Shown: positions 1 to 9,150, counted from the stretch's first letter. The stretch is 64,000 nt of DNA from Fulvivirgaceae bacterium JP3-4 (GCA_029309925.1 JARKND010000005.1:372001-436000), one strand, 5' to 3'. Made by a program: numbers and translations. The notes: generated from the letters alone by a model not told the origin.

Positions 1-849
1 GAATGGCCTGATAATTATTTCACGCTGACAAATTCCGTATCCTATCTGCGATACATTCTCGACAACTGGAATTCTGGTCTTGGATTCTCAAACGGTGTGG
101 CTAACAGCTTTACGTTTAACACCACGCTTGCGCGAAACAGCATCAATGAAATCATGTATCCGTCTCAGGGATCGAGCATCTCGTTGAGTCTCACGCTCAC
201 GCCTCCACACTCATCGTGGCGCGACATCGACTATGCAACAGCCCCGGCTGAAGACAGATTCAAATGGATCGAATTCCACAAGTGGATGTTCGATGCGCGT
301 TACTACCTGCCGCTCGACAACAAGAAGAAACTCGTACTTGAGGCGAAAGCACACTTCGGGTTTATCGGGAGCTATTCTCAAAGAGCCGGCATCGGACCGT
401 TCGAACGTTTCTTCCTCGGTGGTGACGGACTTGCAGGCGGTTTCAACTCATTCCTGCTAGGCCAGGAAATCATTGGTCTGCGTGGTTATGAGAACAACAA
501 AGTAACACCACCATACTATAACAACTATGGTGTTGTAAGCCCTGGTAGTACAATTCAGGGTGGTATCGTGTACGACAAACTTGGTCTTGAATTAAGATAC
601 CCGGTAACCACTGGTAGTGCGGCAACGATTTATGGCTTTGCATTCACTGAGGCCGGTAACAACTGGAACAATTATGAAGACTTTAACCCGTTTAGTCTGT
701 ATAAGTCGGCAGGGTTTGGTGCGCGGATCTTTATGCCTGCGTTTGGTCTGATAGGGCTTAACTGGGCCTACGGTTTCGACAAGCTTCCGTTCGCAACAGA
801 ACGCAGCGGTTCGCAATTCCACTTTACTATCGGCCAGCAAATCAGATAA
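1..849 (+). CDS. bamA: Outer membrane assembly factor BamA (Omp85), C-terminal part
   Basis: The reading frame is open from the first base of the window, so this is the 3' end of a gene that begins outside; 282 residues are visible. They are the C-terminal part of the Omp85 beta-barrel: alternating aromatic/polar strands, a GGDGLAGG turn with the LRGYENNKV segment (the RGY-type motif of the conserved L6 loop), and a final strand ending in FHFTIGQQIR. BamA inserts outer membrane proteins. The stop codon is 2 bases before an OmpH gene, and a second OmpH gene follows; the bamA-ompH-ompH order is usual in Bacteroidota and supports the call over another Omp85 member such as TamA. The POTRA domains are not in the window. 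Confidence 0.93.
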   Translation, partial: EWPDNYFTLTNSVSYLRYILDNWNSGLGFSNGVANSFTFNTTLARNSINEIMYPSQGSSISLSLTLTPPHSSWRDIDYATAPAEDRFKWIEFHKWMFDARYYLPLDNKKKLVLEAKAHFGFIGSYSQRAGIGPFERFFLGGDGLAGGFNSFLLGQEIIGLRGYENNKVTPPYYNNYGVVSPGSTIQGGIVYDKLGLELRYPVTTGSAATIYGFAFTEAGNNWNNYEDFNPFSLYKSAGFGARIFMPAFGLIGLNWAYGFDKLPFATERSGSQFHFTIGQQIR

Positions 850-851
850 TT

Positions 852-1388
852 ATGCGGGTTTATTTAATTACGATTTTTTTTCTCATTTTCGGCCTGAATT
901 TTGTCACGGCACAGAGGTTCGGATACATTGACACAGATTTTGTGCTCAATAAGATGCCCGAATACAAGAAAGCACAGGACGAGATCGACCAGCTTTCTGC
1001 GGCATGGGAAAAAGAAGTGCAGGACATGGCAAAAAAGATCGAGGCCATGTACAGTGCTTACCAGGCTGAACAAGTGTTGCTGACTGACGAAATGAAAAAA
1101 GAACGGACAGCAGCAATTCAGAAACACGAAGCTGAATTGAAGGAGTATCAAAAAAAGGTATTCGGATTTGGCGGTCTTTTTTTCCTGAAGAAACAGGAAT
1201 TGATAAAGCCGATCCAGGACAAAGTGTGGGATGCGGTTGATAAAGTTGCCAAGCAAAATAACCTGGCGATTGTTTTTGATAAGGCAGGAGAACTCGTGAT
1301 GATTTATACTGATCCGAGGTTTGACTATACTGACTTTGTGCTCGATGAACTTGGATTAGGTGATCCAAACGATAAGATTAAAAATTAA
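852..1388 (+). CDS. OmpH/Skp-family periplasmic chaperone (first copy)
   Basis: 178 residues. A signal peptide (MRVYLITIFFLIFGLNFVTAQ) is followed by the family start RFGYIDTDFVLNKMPEY, a long helical hairpin rich in K, E and Q, and a C-terminal segment with VFDKAGELVMIYTDPRFDYTD. Skp/OmpH proteins form jellyfish-like trimers that hold unfolded outer membrane proteins in the periplasm for delivery to the Bam complex. It begins 2 bases after the bamA stop, so it is surely cotranscribed with it. A second, diverged OmpH copy follows 16 bases downstream. The hairpin of this copy contains an unusual FGFGGLFFLKKQ patch near the tip-to-return turn, absent from the second copy. Confidence 0.93.
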   Translation: MRVYLITIFFLIFGLNFVTAQRFGYIDTDFVLNKMPEYKKAQDEIDQLSAAWEKEVQDMAKKIEAMYSAYQAEQVLLTDEMKKERTAAIQKHEAELKEYQKKVFGFGGLFFLKKQELIKPIQDKVWDAVDKVAKQNNLAIVFDKAGELVMIYTDPRFDYTDFVLDELGLGDPNDKIKN

Positions 1389-1404
1389 CATTATTAAAAC
1401 TCCA

Positions 1405-1965
1405 ATGAGAAAACTAGTTACCCTTTTTGTGTTGAGCTTGGGATTTTTTGCTGCTCAGGCACAAACTGCACCGGCCACGAAAATTGGTTTTGCAGACGTT
1501 GATTATATATTCACACAGATGCCGGAAGCCAAGCAAGTTGAGGCTGAGCTGAAGTCTACGCAGACAATGCTCCAGAACCAGATCACCGCAAAACAGCAGG
1601 AGTTCCAGCGCAAGGTGAAGGAATACAACGACAATCTTCCAAACATGCTTGATGCAGTTCGTGCAAACACCGAAAGAGAACTCGGCCAGCTCCAGGAGAA
1701 TCTTCAGAAGTTGCAGCAGGACGCACAAACTACAATCCAAAACAAGCAGGGTCAGCTGATGGAGCCTGTCTATAAGAAAGTCTCGAAAGCTATCGAAGAC
1801 GTTGCAAAAGAAAATGAATACACATACATCCTGACTTCACAGATCGGTGGTCTTGATGTAATTCTTTATGCAGATGACAAGATGGATGTATCTGACCTCG
1901 TGTTGAAGAAGATGGGTGTGACGCCAAAGCCAGCAGCTCCCACGACACAACAGCCACCTAAGTAA
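1405..1965 (+). CDS. OmpH/Skp-family periplasmic chaperone (second copy)
   Basis: 186 residues from the ATG at 1405, which gives a clean signal peptide (MRKLVTLFVLSLGFFAAQAQ); an earlier in-frame start at 1360 would overlap the previous gene and place a charged stretch before the signal. The mature part has KIGFADVDYIFTQMPEAK, a coiled-coil rich in Q (QQEFQRKVKEYND, LQKLQQDAQTT) and a proline-rich tail. The role is the same as for the first copy: periplasmic holding of outer membrane protein precursors. The pair probably arose by duplication and both act with the adjacent BamA. A strong terminator follows 20 bases after the stop and closes the bamA-ompH-ompH unit. Confidence 0.93.
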   Translation: MRKLVTLFVLSLGFFAAQAQTAPATKIGFADVDYIFTQMPEAKQVEAELKSTQTMLQNQITAKQQEFQRKVKEYNDNLPNMLDAVRANTERELGQLQENLQKLQQDAQTTIQNKQGQLMEPVYKKVSKAIEDVAKENEYTYILTSQIGGLDVILYADDKMDVSDLVLKKMGVTPKPAAPTTQQPPK

Positions 1966-1985
1966 TCTTTAAGAATTTGAACAAG

Positions 1986-2015
1986 GCCTCTGGGTTTCCA
2001 CTCAGAGGCTTTTTT
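1986..2015 (+). terminator. Rho-independent terminator of the bamA-ompH unit
   Basis: GCCTCTG pairs with CAGAGGC across a 10-base loop and runs straight into TTTTTT. It stands directly behind the second ompH gene and before the LD-carboxypeptidase gene. Confidence 0.9.
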
Positions 2016-2040
2016 ATTTTGATACATTTATTCAGTGGAA

Positions 2041-2958
2041 ATGTTCAGCACACCGCCCCTTTTAAAACCCGGAGACCGAATTGCGATTGTTGCTCCTGGC
2101 AGGAAAACTGATCGCATCCTGATAGACCGTTCTGTTGCGATACTTCAGGACTGGGGCTTACAGGTCTTGCTATCTCCAAACCTTTTTTCGTCACAGCATT
2201 CGTATCTCTCGGGCACTGATCAGGAGCGGCTCGCTGACCTGCAACATGCACTCGATGATCCGTCCATCAGCGCAATCTTGTGCGCCCGCGGTGGCTATGG
2301 CTCTACACGGATTCTTGGCTCCCTTGACATGTCTGCTGCCGTGGAGCGGCCGAAATGGTTGATTGGATTCAGCGATATTACTGCACTTCATCTGCGCTTT
2401 CTTTCCGAGCGCATCAAAGCGATTCACGCGACCATGCCGGTGTTATTCTCCAGGCCTGAATCTCTGGTTTCAGTTGAGAGTCTTCGAAAGCTATTGTTCA
2501 CAGGCGTAGCCCAGCTTTCTGCAGGTCCGTCAGCAAATAACAAACTGGGTGACAGCGATGGCGTGTGTGTAGGCGGAAACTTATCGCTGATTGTCGATTC
2601 GCTTGGAACCGCAACAGAGATTTCGACAGACAATAAAATTCTGATCATCGAAGAGGTGGATGAATATTTTTATAAGGTTGACAGGATGCTGATGCAGTTG
2701 AAGAGGGCCGGTAAGCTGGCTAAACTGCGCGGACTTGTTGTCGGGCACATGACAGACATTAAAAATGGCGAGCTGACATTTGCTTTGAGCGTGGAGGAGG
2801 TGATTCTCGAGGCAGTAGCGGAATATCATTTTCCGATAGCATTCGGTCTACCGACAGGTCACGAAAATCCTAACCTGGCGTGGGTTCAGGGAGGCACGGC
2901 AAGTCTTAGTGTTAATTCTTCTGGATCGTCAATTCGCTTCCAAAGCCCCAATTTCTAG
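2041..2958 (+). CDS. LD-carboxypeptidase (peptidase S66 family, LdcA/MccF-like)
   Basis: 305 residues from the ATG at 2041; a GTG two codons earlier (2035) is also possible. Serine peptidases of family S66 remove the terminal D-alanine from the muropeptide tetrapeptide during murein recycling, or, in MccF, cleave peptide antibiotics. The N-terminal half carries LKPGDRIAIVAPG and the nucleophile motif ARGGYGSTR (Ser88). The C-terminal half has the catalytic acid in LIIEEVDEY (Glu204/205) and the histidine in GLPTGHENPN (His274), so the Ser-Glu-His triad is complete. There is no signal peptide, which fits a cytosolic recycling enzyme. It is likely monocistronic: terminator upstream, opposite-strand gene downstream. 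Confidence 0.92.
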   Translation: MFSTPPLLKPGDRIAIVAPGRKTDRILIDRSVAILQDWGLQVLLSPNLFSSQHSYLSGTDQERLADLQHALDDPSISAILCARGGYGSTRILGSLDMSAAVERPKWLIGFSDITALHLRFLSERIKAIHATMPVLFSRPESLVSVESLRKLLFTGVAQLSAGPSANNKLGDSDGVCVGGNLSLIVDSLGTATEISTDNKILIIEEVDEYFYKVDRMLMQLKRAGKLAKLRGLVVGHMTDIKNGELTFALSVEEVILEAVAEYHFPIAFGLPTGHENPNLAWVQGGTASLSVNSSGSSIRFQSPNF

Positions 2959-3206
2959 TAGGTCACTAATGCATAAGAACCCAAGGTAATGGGGTATAAG
3001 CAGCGTAGTTCATAGGGTCTAGGTCGCCTTTGCGGTGAAAAGGGTTGCTTTTGGGGGTGGACAGACTACGAAGTTAGGCCGGAGAATCAATCGCCAGATA
3101 TTCGTGCATAATCCAGGTGCTTTAACGCGATGGCGGAATGCCCGCGATGTTCCGCGGTGAGTGCATCGGGACTTAACGCGTCCGCTCCGATAGATATCGG
3201 TAGCGA

Positions 3207-4247
3207 TTACCGGGTTGCAGATTTGAATAATCTGTAATAGCGTTTGCCTTCGGAAAGGGAGGTATATGGCGTCCCGCGTTGGTGATTTTCGCGCGCGATC
3301 TCAAAGATTGCTCTCCAATGGCGGAACAAGACACCCACCGCATCAATAATCCGGAAGTCCGGGTCGTAAATGTGTGCAGGTTCTGCACCGCAGCCGTTCA
3401 ACTCGACAATTTTTACTTTTCCGTTTTCGAGGTCATCGAGAGATGCGCAGCGGAGATCGAACCTCCCAAAGTAGAAACCTTCAATATTTTTCGCGATCGC
3501 ATCGAAGGATGCGGAAAGCTTTTCTGTGATCAGGTGGTTTCCATTTAAGAATTTGGTGCCCAGTGCATGGTTGCCGATCGATACAAGCTCGAGTTTTTCC
3601 CCGGCAGGAAGGACTTGCTTAAGCCTCGCGTTGTACATCGGCCTGATTCGTTCGAACTGAAGTTTTGCGCGAGGCTTGTCGAGGATCAGTTGCTCCAGCG
3701 TTGATACACCGTCTCCTGTCACCGATAACATTTCCTTCATTACAATTGATGTGACCCGGCCTTTGTCTTCGGAGGGTTTTCGCTGGTAGAAAACTCCAAA
3801 CTCCAGCGGAAGATCGACCAGGTCCTGCGCCAGAAAGCGAACTCGTACTTTCTTGAGGTAGTCATCGATGTCATCTTCATTGTTGATGCGCGTCACCATG
3901 AAGCCACGCTCGCCCAGATCGGGCTTAAAGATGACGGGGAGAGAATATCTGTTTTGTGTCAGGGTATCCATTACTTCCGCGCGGGTCGAATGTTTCTCAA
4001 TGACAATCGTTTTTGGTTTCAGTGCATCAGGAATGCTGCGAAGTATATCGTACTTGCTTTCACCGAACATTCCACCCATCACGATGCCTGGATTTGAAGC
4101 TGTAAAAAACAAAAGGGAGCGCGAGCGCAGGGAAAGCCAGCCATAGTAGATGATAACAGGGAATTGCAAAATCCCGAATGGCCAGTATTCCCAGTTCGTA
4201 AGCTTAACGTAAAAATTGCTTCGGGTAATCCTTTTCAGGAAGCTCAT
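3207..4247 (-). CDS. ATP-grasp domain protein (D-Ala-D-Ala ligase-like), substrate unknown
   Basis: 346 residues. A hydrophobic stretch near the N-terminus (PFGILQFPVIIYYGWLSL) is followed by an ATP-grasp fold: NRYSLPVIFKPDLGERG is the ATP-binding lysine strand, FYFGRFDLRC and IVELNGCGAEP are the Mg-binding motifs in which R, D, E and N are expected ligands. Such enzymes join a carboxylate to an amine or thiol by an acyl-phosphate. The substrate cannot be read from the sequence. The stop-to-start distance to the upstream DinB-like gene is 15 bases, so the two are probably cotranscribed and may belong to one small-molecule pathway. The N-terminal 100 residues lack the usual D-Ala-D-Ala ligase Rossmann signature. 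Confidence 0.8.
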   Translation of the reverse strand: MSFLKRITRSNFYVKLTNWEYWPFGILQFPVIIYYGWLSLRSRSLLFFTASNPGIVMGGMFGESKYDILRSIPDALKPKTIVIEKHSTRAEVMDTLTQNRYSLPVIFKPDLGERGFMVTRINNEDDIDDYLKKVRVRFLAQDLVDLPLEFGVFYQRKPSEDKGRVTSIVMKEMLSVTGDGVSTLEQLILDKPRAKLQFERIRPMYNARLKQVLPAGEKLELVSIGNHALGTKFLNGNHLITEKLSASFDAIAKNIEGFYFGRFDLRCASLDDLENGKVKIVELNGCGAEPAHIYDPDFRIIDAVGVLFRHWRAIFEIARENHQRGTPYTSLSEGKRYYRLFKSATR

Positions 4248-4262
4248 CTAACCAATACTCGG

Positions 4263-4778
4263 CTAACGTTGAACACTGACTGTCTCCTTGAATCGAATAG
4301 TTGACGCGGCAACACCAAAATCCGATGGAAGCTTGACATATGGAGCGATTTCACGAATACCAATTTTCATGATGGCCATGTGATGTACGGCATGCTCGAT
4401 GTTGTATACCAGCTCACGGATTGCATTTGTCTGAAGCGTGGCGAAATCTTCTTTCTTCAGATCGTAGCTGACTTCAAGGGTGAGCGGCTTGTTTTCCCCG
4501 AGGCTCTCAACAAATGCGGTTATCCGCCTTATGGCTGAAAGTGCAAGGTATTTGTCTGATTCGATTTCTTTATCGTGAGCTCTTCTGTCATAATTGATCA
4601 CGCCCCTTTCGAATCCTTGTTCAAAACAAATAAAAAATTCTAGCGTATGCCGAAGGTGCTGACCTACGGTTGATTGACTTAGTGCTTCGGAGGGTTTTGA
4701 AAAATCTGAAGGAGTCAATTGGTGCACAACATCAGCCAGCTGATCGAGGATCTGAACGCATGCTTTGGATATGTTCAT
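4263..4778 (-). CDS. DinB-like protein (putative metal-dependent four-helix enzyme)
   Basis: 171 residues from the ATG at 4778; a TTG six codons earlier is less likely. The DinB/YfiT-like fold is a four-helix bundle with a metal site built from three histidines. Visible here are GQHLRHTLEFF in the second helix and NIEHAVHHMAIMKIG in the third, the two places where the family carries its ligands. Members act as thiol-dependent transferases (for example bacillithiol or mycothiol S-transferases) or are of unknown activity. It is followed after 15 bases by the ATP-grasp gene on the same strand. Confidence 0.82.
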   Translation of the reverse strand: MNISKACVQILDQLADVVHQLTPSDFSKPSEALSQSTVGQHLRHTLEFFICFEQGFERGVINYDRRAHDKEIESDKYLALSAIRRITAFVESLGENKPLTLEVSYDLKKEDFATLQTNAIRELVYNIEHAVHHMAIMKIGIREIAPYVKLPSDFGVAASTIRFKETVSVQR

Positions 4779-5301
4779 AGTCGGTGGAATACGCAAATAT
4801 ATACTAAATGGTTAAGAATAAGCTCCCCTGTAAAATACCCCATCCGCTCATTCAACTGCCTATCCGAGCATTTGACGTCTCATATTGCAGAGAACTCCCT
4901 GTCACCAAAACGTCCCGCTCATAAGGCCGCGTCAACAACTATGATACTCTCTTCCTGAACAAAGGTTGCGCGAAGTGTCCGTGTGTCATTGTTGTTAAGA
5001 GCCGGTTCGCGTTCGAATGCATTCTTCCAAAGTGATTCCTGACGAAGGTTTTACCTCGCGCTGTGTTCGCACGACCGCTGCGTAAGCAAGTTGCGCGCAT
5101 TATAAAGTTAAACCATACGTCCTCGCTTTTTTCCAATTCATATACGATAGTACCGCGATCGTGGATTCCGCCATAGGAAAAATTGCGTTTGACACTGCAA
5201 CCGCTACTAAAACTATGAAAAGCACTATTTTCATACATTTAAAAATGGCACGGCCCTTGTTTTCGTTACTTTACTAACAAATGATCTGAGGGTTGCGATT
5301 T
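4779..5301. other. Gene-poor interval
   Basis: About 520 bases between the divergent DinB-like gene and the secreted protein at 5302. Short open frames on both strands have no signal peptide, motif or family resemblance, and no strong hairpin or tandem repeat was seen. It must hold the promoters for both flanking genes. Confidence 0.5.
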
Positions 5302-5688
5302 ATGAAAAGGTTATTGGTCATTCTATTGCTGGCTGCCGTCAGCACATCTGCGAACGCGTACATTTCCGGCATCGCTATTCAAACTGACAAGAGTTCCAAC
5401 ATGCAGGTTTACGTCAATGGTAAACTGTACAACAAAACGCCAGGGAAGTTTGTGCGGATCAAAAGCAAGCCGGGGCTTTTCCATGTGCAGGTAAAAGTTT
5501 TGAATCCATATGATCACACATGGTATGTTGTGAAAAAGGATGTCAAGGTTGAAAAAGGCTTCGAATACTTTTACAAGATGATCTTTACGAAAGGTCAGCG
5601 TCCGAAGATCCAGGAGATCAGACGATATCCTGTTTACACGAAGTATTTTTTAAATCCTTCGCTCTACAACAAAAATCCTATTGCTTAG
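5302..5688 (+). CDS. Secreted protein with PEGA-like beta domain, unknown function
   Basis: 128 residues from the ATG at 5302, preceded by a purine-rich CTGAGGG. The signal peptide MKRLLVILLLAAVSTSANA is clear. The mature part resembles a PEGA-type surface domain: VYVNGKLYNKTPGKFVRIK then GLFHVQVKVLNPY, that is a short loop with a proline-glycine turn followed by a hydrophobic strand; the C-terminus is tyrosine-rich. No catalytic motif is visible. Homologous small secreted proteins are common in Cytophagales without assigned roles. Its last 11 bases overlap the end of the convergent membrane protein gene. Confidence 0.78.
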   Translation: MKRLLVILLLAAVSTSANAYISGIAIQTDKSSNMQVYVNGKLYNKTPGKFVRIKSKPGLFHVQVKVLNPYDHTWYVVKKDVKVEKGFEYFYKMIFTKGQRPKIQEIRRYPVYTKYFLNPSLYNKNPIA

Positions 5689-5995
5689 TTGGCGTGTCGC
5701 GCTGAGCTTTTTTGGCAATCAGTGCGATCACTATGACAATGATGAGCACGGTGAAGAAATTCCAGTCCGTATGAAACGGGCCGTGCCAGTTCCAGTCGAA
5801 AATTCCTTCGAAGATCCAGCCGATGAATCCGAAGACTGCTCCAATGATGCCCCCGAGGATTCCAAACACCGCTCCGAACAGGCCGCCAATAACGCCAAAT
5901 ACCGCCCCAAAAACGCCTCCAACGATTCCAATAATTACAGGAAAGAACAAAAGACAAACTAATGCTATGACGATGGCGCTTGCTGTTTTGGACAT
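5678..5995 (-). CDS. Small membrane protein with Gly/Phe repeat helices
   Basis: 105 residues. After an N-terminal helix (SAIVIALVCLLFFPVIIG) comes a run of glycine-spaced hydrophobic units, GGVFGAV, FGVIGGL, FGAVFGI, LGGIIGA, VFGFIGW, then a tryptophan-rich turn (FDWNWHGPFHTDWNF) and a second transmembrane helix (FTVLIIVIVIALIAKK). Glycine every third or fourth residue suggests tightly packed or oligomerising helices, as in glycine-zipper proteins. No family with a known function was recognised. The gene is convergent with the secreted protein at 5302 and overlaps it by 11 bases. Confidence 0.75.
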   Translation of the reverse strand: MSKTASAIVIALVCLLFFPVIIGIVGGVFGAVFGVIGGLFGAVFGILGGIIGAVFGFIGWIFEGIFDWNWHGPFHTDWNFFTVLIIVIVIALIAKKAQRDTPTKQ

Positions 5996-6070
5996 AGATG
6001 CATGGTTTAGACATTTGTGAGAACAAAGGGTATTCCAAATCGCATCATCCCTGTTTTCGCTTTAAAACAA

Positions 6071-6100
6071 AAGAAAAAGCCACGTTCATTGACGTGGCTT
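6071..6100 (-). terminator. Terminator of the fad operon
   Basis: On the minus strand AAGCCACGT pairs with ACGTGGCTT across a 6-base loop and continues into TTTTCTTTTG. It lies 30 bases beyond the acyl-CoA dehydrogenase stop codon. Confidence 0.85.
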
Positions 6101-6129
6101 GTTCATATCTGTACAGTGCGCTGTTCAGT

Positions 6130-7932
6130 TTAAAAAGGATATTCGCCTTTTTCAATCACGTGATTTGCAATGCGTCTCCTTGCTTCCTTCAGGTTGTACG
6201 GATCGATCTTGGTGAAGCGTTTTAAACCGAGCAACATCAGGCGCAACTCATCTCCATCCGCGAAAGCGTAAATAGCCTGCTTGCCTGCTGATGCAGCGTT
6301 CTCAATTGCCTCGTGCAGGTAAACGATTGCCATTTCTTTTTCAATCTGACAATTCGCTTCTCCGCGAATGCTCATCAGCTTTTCAACGCGCAACAAAGTA
6401 GATTCAGCCACGTAGCCTTCGATCAGCATGTCTGCGAGGTTCATGAGTACTTCCTGTTCATCGGAAAGTTTCATCATAAACTTTTGAACAGCTGCACCCG
6501 CTACCATAAGACCAGCTTTCTTGAGATTCGCCAAGGCCTTTTTCTCTTTCGCAAAAACGCCAGCGTCATCGCCCGAACTGAAATCAGGAACGGCCATCAA
6601 TTCTTTCTGCACTGCCATCGCTGGATTCATCAGGTCGAGCTGGCCTTTCATCGCACGCTTTAACAGCATGTCGATCGTGAGCATCCGGTTGATCTCGTTT
6701 GTTCCTTCGAATATACGGTTGATCCGCGCATCGCGGTAAGCGCGATCCATCGGTCCTTCTGCCGAGAAGCCCATGCCGCCATAGATCTGCACACCTTCGT
6801 CCACAACGAAGTCGAGTACTTCAGATCCGTGTACTTTCATAATCGCACACTCGATCGCAAATTCTTCGAGTGACTTCAATTTCGCTTTCGCGGAATCCAT
6901 GCCACCTGCAATGAGGGCGTTCGTTGCATCGTCAATATTCTGTCCCGCGCGGTAGCAGGCCGACTCGCTTGCAAATACCCGCGTTGTCATCTCAGCGATT
7001 TTGTGTTTGATCGCTCCGAAGTTCGCGATTGCTGTGTTGAACTGCTTTCTTTCCTTCGCGTAGTTCACTGCTGTAGAGATCGTCTTCTTGCTTCCACCCA
7101 CTGCAGCAACTGCGAGCTTGATCCGACCAACATTCAGGATGTTCACTGCGATCTTGAAGCCATTTTCTCTTTCCGAAAGTAAATTCTCTACAGGCACTTT
7201 GCAATCGTTGAAGAAGATCTGGCGAGTTGAAGATCCCTTGATGCCCATCTTGTGCTCTTCTTCGTTCATGGTGATGCCACCGAACGCGCGCTCAACAATA
7301 AACGCACTCAGGTTTTTGTCATTATCGATCTTGGCAAATACAATGTAGATGTCGGCAAAGCCGCCATTGGTAATCCACATCTTTTGTCCGTTGATGACAT
7401 AGTGCTTGCCATCAGCGGAAAGTTTTGCTTTTGTTTTTCCGGAGTTCGCATCGGAACCTGAGTCTGGCTCTGTGAGACAGTATGCAGCCTTATATTCACC
7501 GGTCGCGAGTTTCGGAAGATATTTTTTCTTCTGCTCTTCGTTTCCATAGTATACGATCGGAAGCGTTCCGATACCGGTATGGGCGGAGAGTGCAACAGCA
7601 ACGGAATGGCCTGCTCCGATCACTTCAGCCACCAGCATCGTGGTGTTGAAATCCATTCCAAATCCACCGTACTCTGTAGGTACCGATGTGCCGAGCAATC
7701 CAAGTTCTCCGGCCTTATCGAGAAGCGATGGCATCAGCTTCGGATCTTTCATCGAGTCAATTTCATCCAGCCTGTTGTAAACTTCCTTTGCCAGGAAATC
7801 CTTACACTGCTGTTCAATCATTTTCTGTTCCTCATTGAAGTCTTCAGGGATGAAGATCTCGTGCGCTTCCGTCTCGCGGATCAGGAACTCTCCTCCTCTG
7901 ATCGCTTTTTTTGTTTCTGTTGCTGTCGCCAT
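6130..7932 (-). CDS. Acyl-CoA dehydrogenase
   Basis: 600 residues, the long Bacteroidota type in which a C-terminal extension follows the usual 380-residue core. It catalyses FAD-dependent alpha,beta-dehydrogenation of fatty acyl-CoA, the first beta-oxidation step. Visible are the N-terminal helical domain, the FAD/substrate signatures AAYCLTEPDSGSDA and QKMWITNGGFADI, VHGSEVLDFVVDEGVQIYGG, and the catalytic base in RIFEGTNEINRM (Glu409). The extension (about residues 440-600) is helical and ends in IANHVIEKGEYPF. It is the last gene of the marR-fadB-fadA operon, 31 bases after fadA, and is followed by a terminator. Confidence 0.96.
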   Translation of the reverse strand: MATATETKKAIRGGEFLIRETEAHEIFIPEDFNEEQKMIEQQCKDFLAKEVYNRLDEIDSMKDPKLMPSLLDKAGELGLLGTSVPTEYGGFGMDFNTTMLVAEVIGAGHSVAVALSAHTGIGTLPIVYYGNEEQKKKYLPKLATGEYKAAYCLTEPDSGSDANSGKTKAKLSADGKHYVINGQKMWITNGGFADIYIVFAKIDNDKNLSAFIVERAFGGITMNEEEHKMGIKGSSTRQIFFNDCKVPVENLLSERENGFKIAVNILNVGRIKLAVAAVGGSKKTISTAVNYAKERKQFNTAIANFGAIKHKIAEMTTRVFASESACYRAGQNIDDATNALIAGGMDSAKAKLKSLEEFAIECAIMKVHGSEVLDFVVDEGVQIYGGMGFSAEGPMDRAYRDARINRIFEGTNEINRMLTIDMLLKRAMKGQLDLMNPAMAVQKELMAVPDFSSGDDAGVFAKEKKALANLKKAGLMVAGAAVQKFMMKLSDEQEVLMNLADMLIEGYVAESTLLRVEKLMSIRGEANCQIEKEMAIVYLHEAIENAASAGKQAIYAFADGDELRLMLLGLKRFTKIDPYNLKEARRRIANHVIEKGEYPF

Positions 7933-7963
7933 ATCGATAATAGATTTGAGTATTGGAAAAATC

Positions 7964-9139
7964 TTAGTTTAACAGTTCATAGACTCCGGCCACACCCTGG
8001 CCTCCGCCCACACACGCGGTAACAAGTCCGTATTTTTTCTTTTGTCTTCTGAGCTCATTGAACAGCGTCAAGGACAATCGTGCGCCTGAACTTCCAAGCG
8101 GATGTCCCATCGCGATAGCGCCACCATTTACATTTAGTTTGGCAGGGTCAATATTCAGATCGCGGATCACTGCGAGTGACTGGGCTGCAAATGCTTCGTT
8201 GAGTTCTATCAGATCAATGTCGTTCATTTTGAGCCCGGCTCTTTCAAGTGCCTTCGGAACTGCGGCCACCGGACCAATGCCCATGATTCGCGGATCAACT
8301 CCCGCAACGGCATAGCTCATCATGCGCGCGATCGGCTTCAGGTTCAATTGTTTTACAAGTTTCTCTGACATCACCACAGCAAAAGCTGCACCGTCAGTGG
8401 TTGGGGAAGAATTTCCAGCTGTAACAGATCCGCCCTGCGCGAAAACAGGTTTCAACTTCGCGAGCGCATCAAGGTTTGTATCTGCGCGTGGACTCTCATC
8501 CGTATCAACCACAAACTCACGGGTTTTCTTCTTGTTGCTCTCGTCTACATAAATTTCCTTGACGGTTACCGGATGAATTTCTTCCTTGAACTTTCCATCG
8601 GCCTGCGCCTTCACCGCTTTCATGTGCGACTCGTAGGAAAACTTGTCCTGTTCTTCACGCGAAATTTTCCACTGCGCAGCAATCTGCTCTGCGGTCAGGC
8701 CCATGCTTGTGTAATAGGTGGGCGTTTCTTTGGCGATGTTGTAATTCAAAACTGTTTTCCAGCCCATTACCGGAACGAGCGACATGGATTCGGTTCCTCC
8801 CGCGATAATACAATCCGCCATTCCCGCCTGGATTTTCGCTGACGCGATGTGAATGGCTTCTACGCCAGAACCGCAATAGCGGTTGATCACCATGCCGGCA
8901 TTGTCTATTCCCAATGCCATGAGCGCGATCATTCTTCCCATCTGCATTCCCTGCTCAGCTTCCTGAACAGCGTTGCCCACAATCAGGTCATCGACCATTT
9001 TGTTTTCCAAGCCAGGAATTGATTTGACAAGGCCCTTGATCACTTCTGTTGCGAAGTCATCGGGACGTGTAAAGCGAAAGCCACCTTTTTTTGCTCTGGT
9101 GTTCGCGGTACGTTTTGCTGCGACTATGTATGCGTTCAT
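7964..9139 (-). CDS. fadA: Acetyl-CoA C-acyltransferase (3-ketoacyl-CoA thiolase)
   Basis: 391 residues, the normal thiolase length. It cleaves 3-ketoacyl-CoA with CoA to give acetyl-CoA and a shortened acyl-CoA. The catalytic residues are present: the nucleophile in [11 protein letters not shown] (Cys89), the histidine in [15 protein letters not shown] (His346) and the second cysteine in TACVGGGQG (Cys376). It follows fadB in the same direction, but the two are separated by about 570 bases that hold an S23 gene and inverted repeats, and it is 31 bases before the acyl-CoA dehydrogenase. With those it forms a complete beta-oxidation set. A biosynthetic acetoacetyl-CoA thiolase role is less likely in this context. 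Confidence 0.95.
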   Translation of the reverse strand: MNAYIVAAKRTANTRAKKGGFRFTRPDDFATEVIKGLVKSIPGLENKMVDDLIVGNAVQEAEQGMQMGRMIALMALGIDNAGMVINRYCGSGVEAIHIASAKIQAGMADCIIAGGTESMSLVPVMGWKTVLNYNIAKETPTYYTSMGLTAEQIAAQWKISREEQDKFSYESHMKAVKAQADGKFKEEIHPVTVKEIYVDESNKKKTREFVVDTDESPRADTNLDALAKLKPVFAQGGSVTAGNSSPTTDGAAFAVVMSEKLVKQLNLKPIARMMSYAVAGVDPRIMGIGPVAAVPKALERAGLKMNDIDLIELNEAFAAQSLAVIRDLNIDPAKLNVNGGAIAMGHPLGSSGARLSLTLFNELRRQKKKYGLVTACVGGGQGVAGVYELLN

Positions 9140-9150
9140 GTTTTTAATAA

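Noticed and set aside
4939-5238. 99-codon open frame on the minus strand
   Set aside because: No recognisable domain, unusual composition, and no ribosome site; considered chance.
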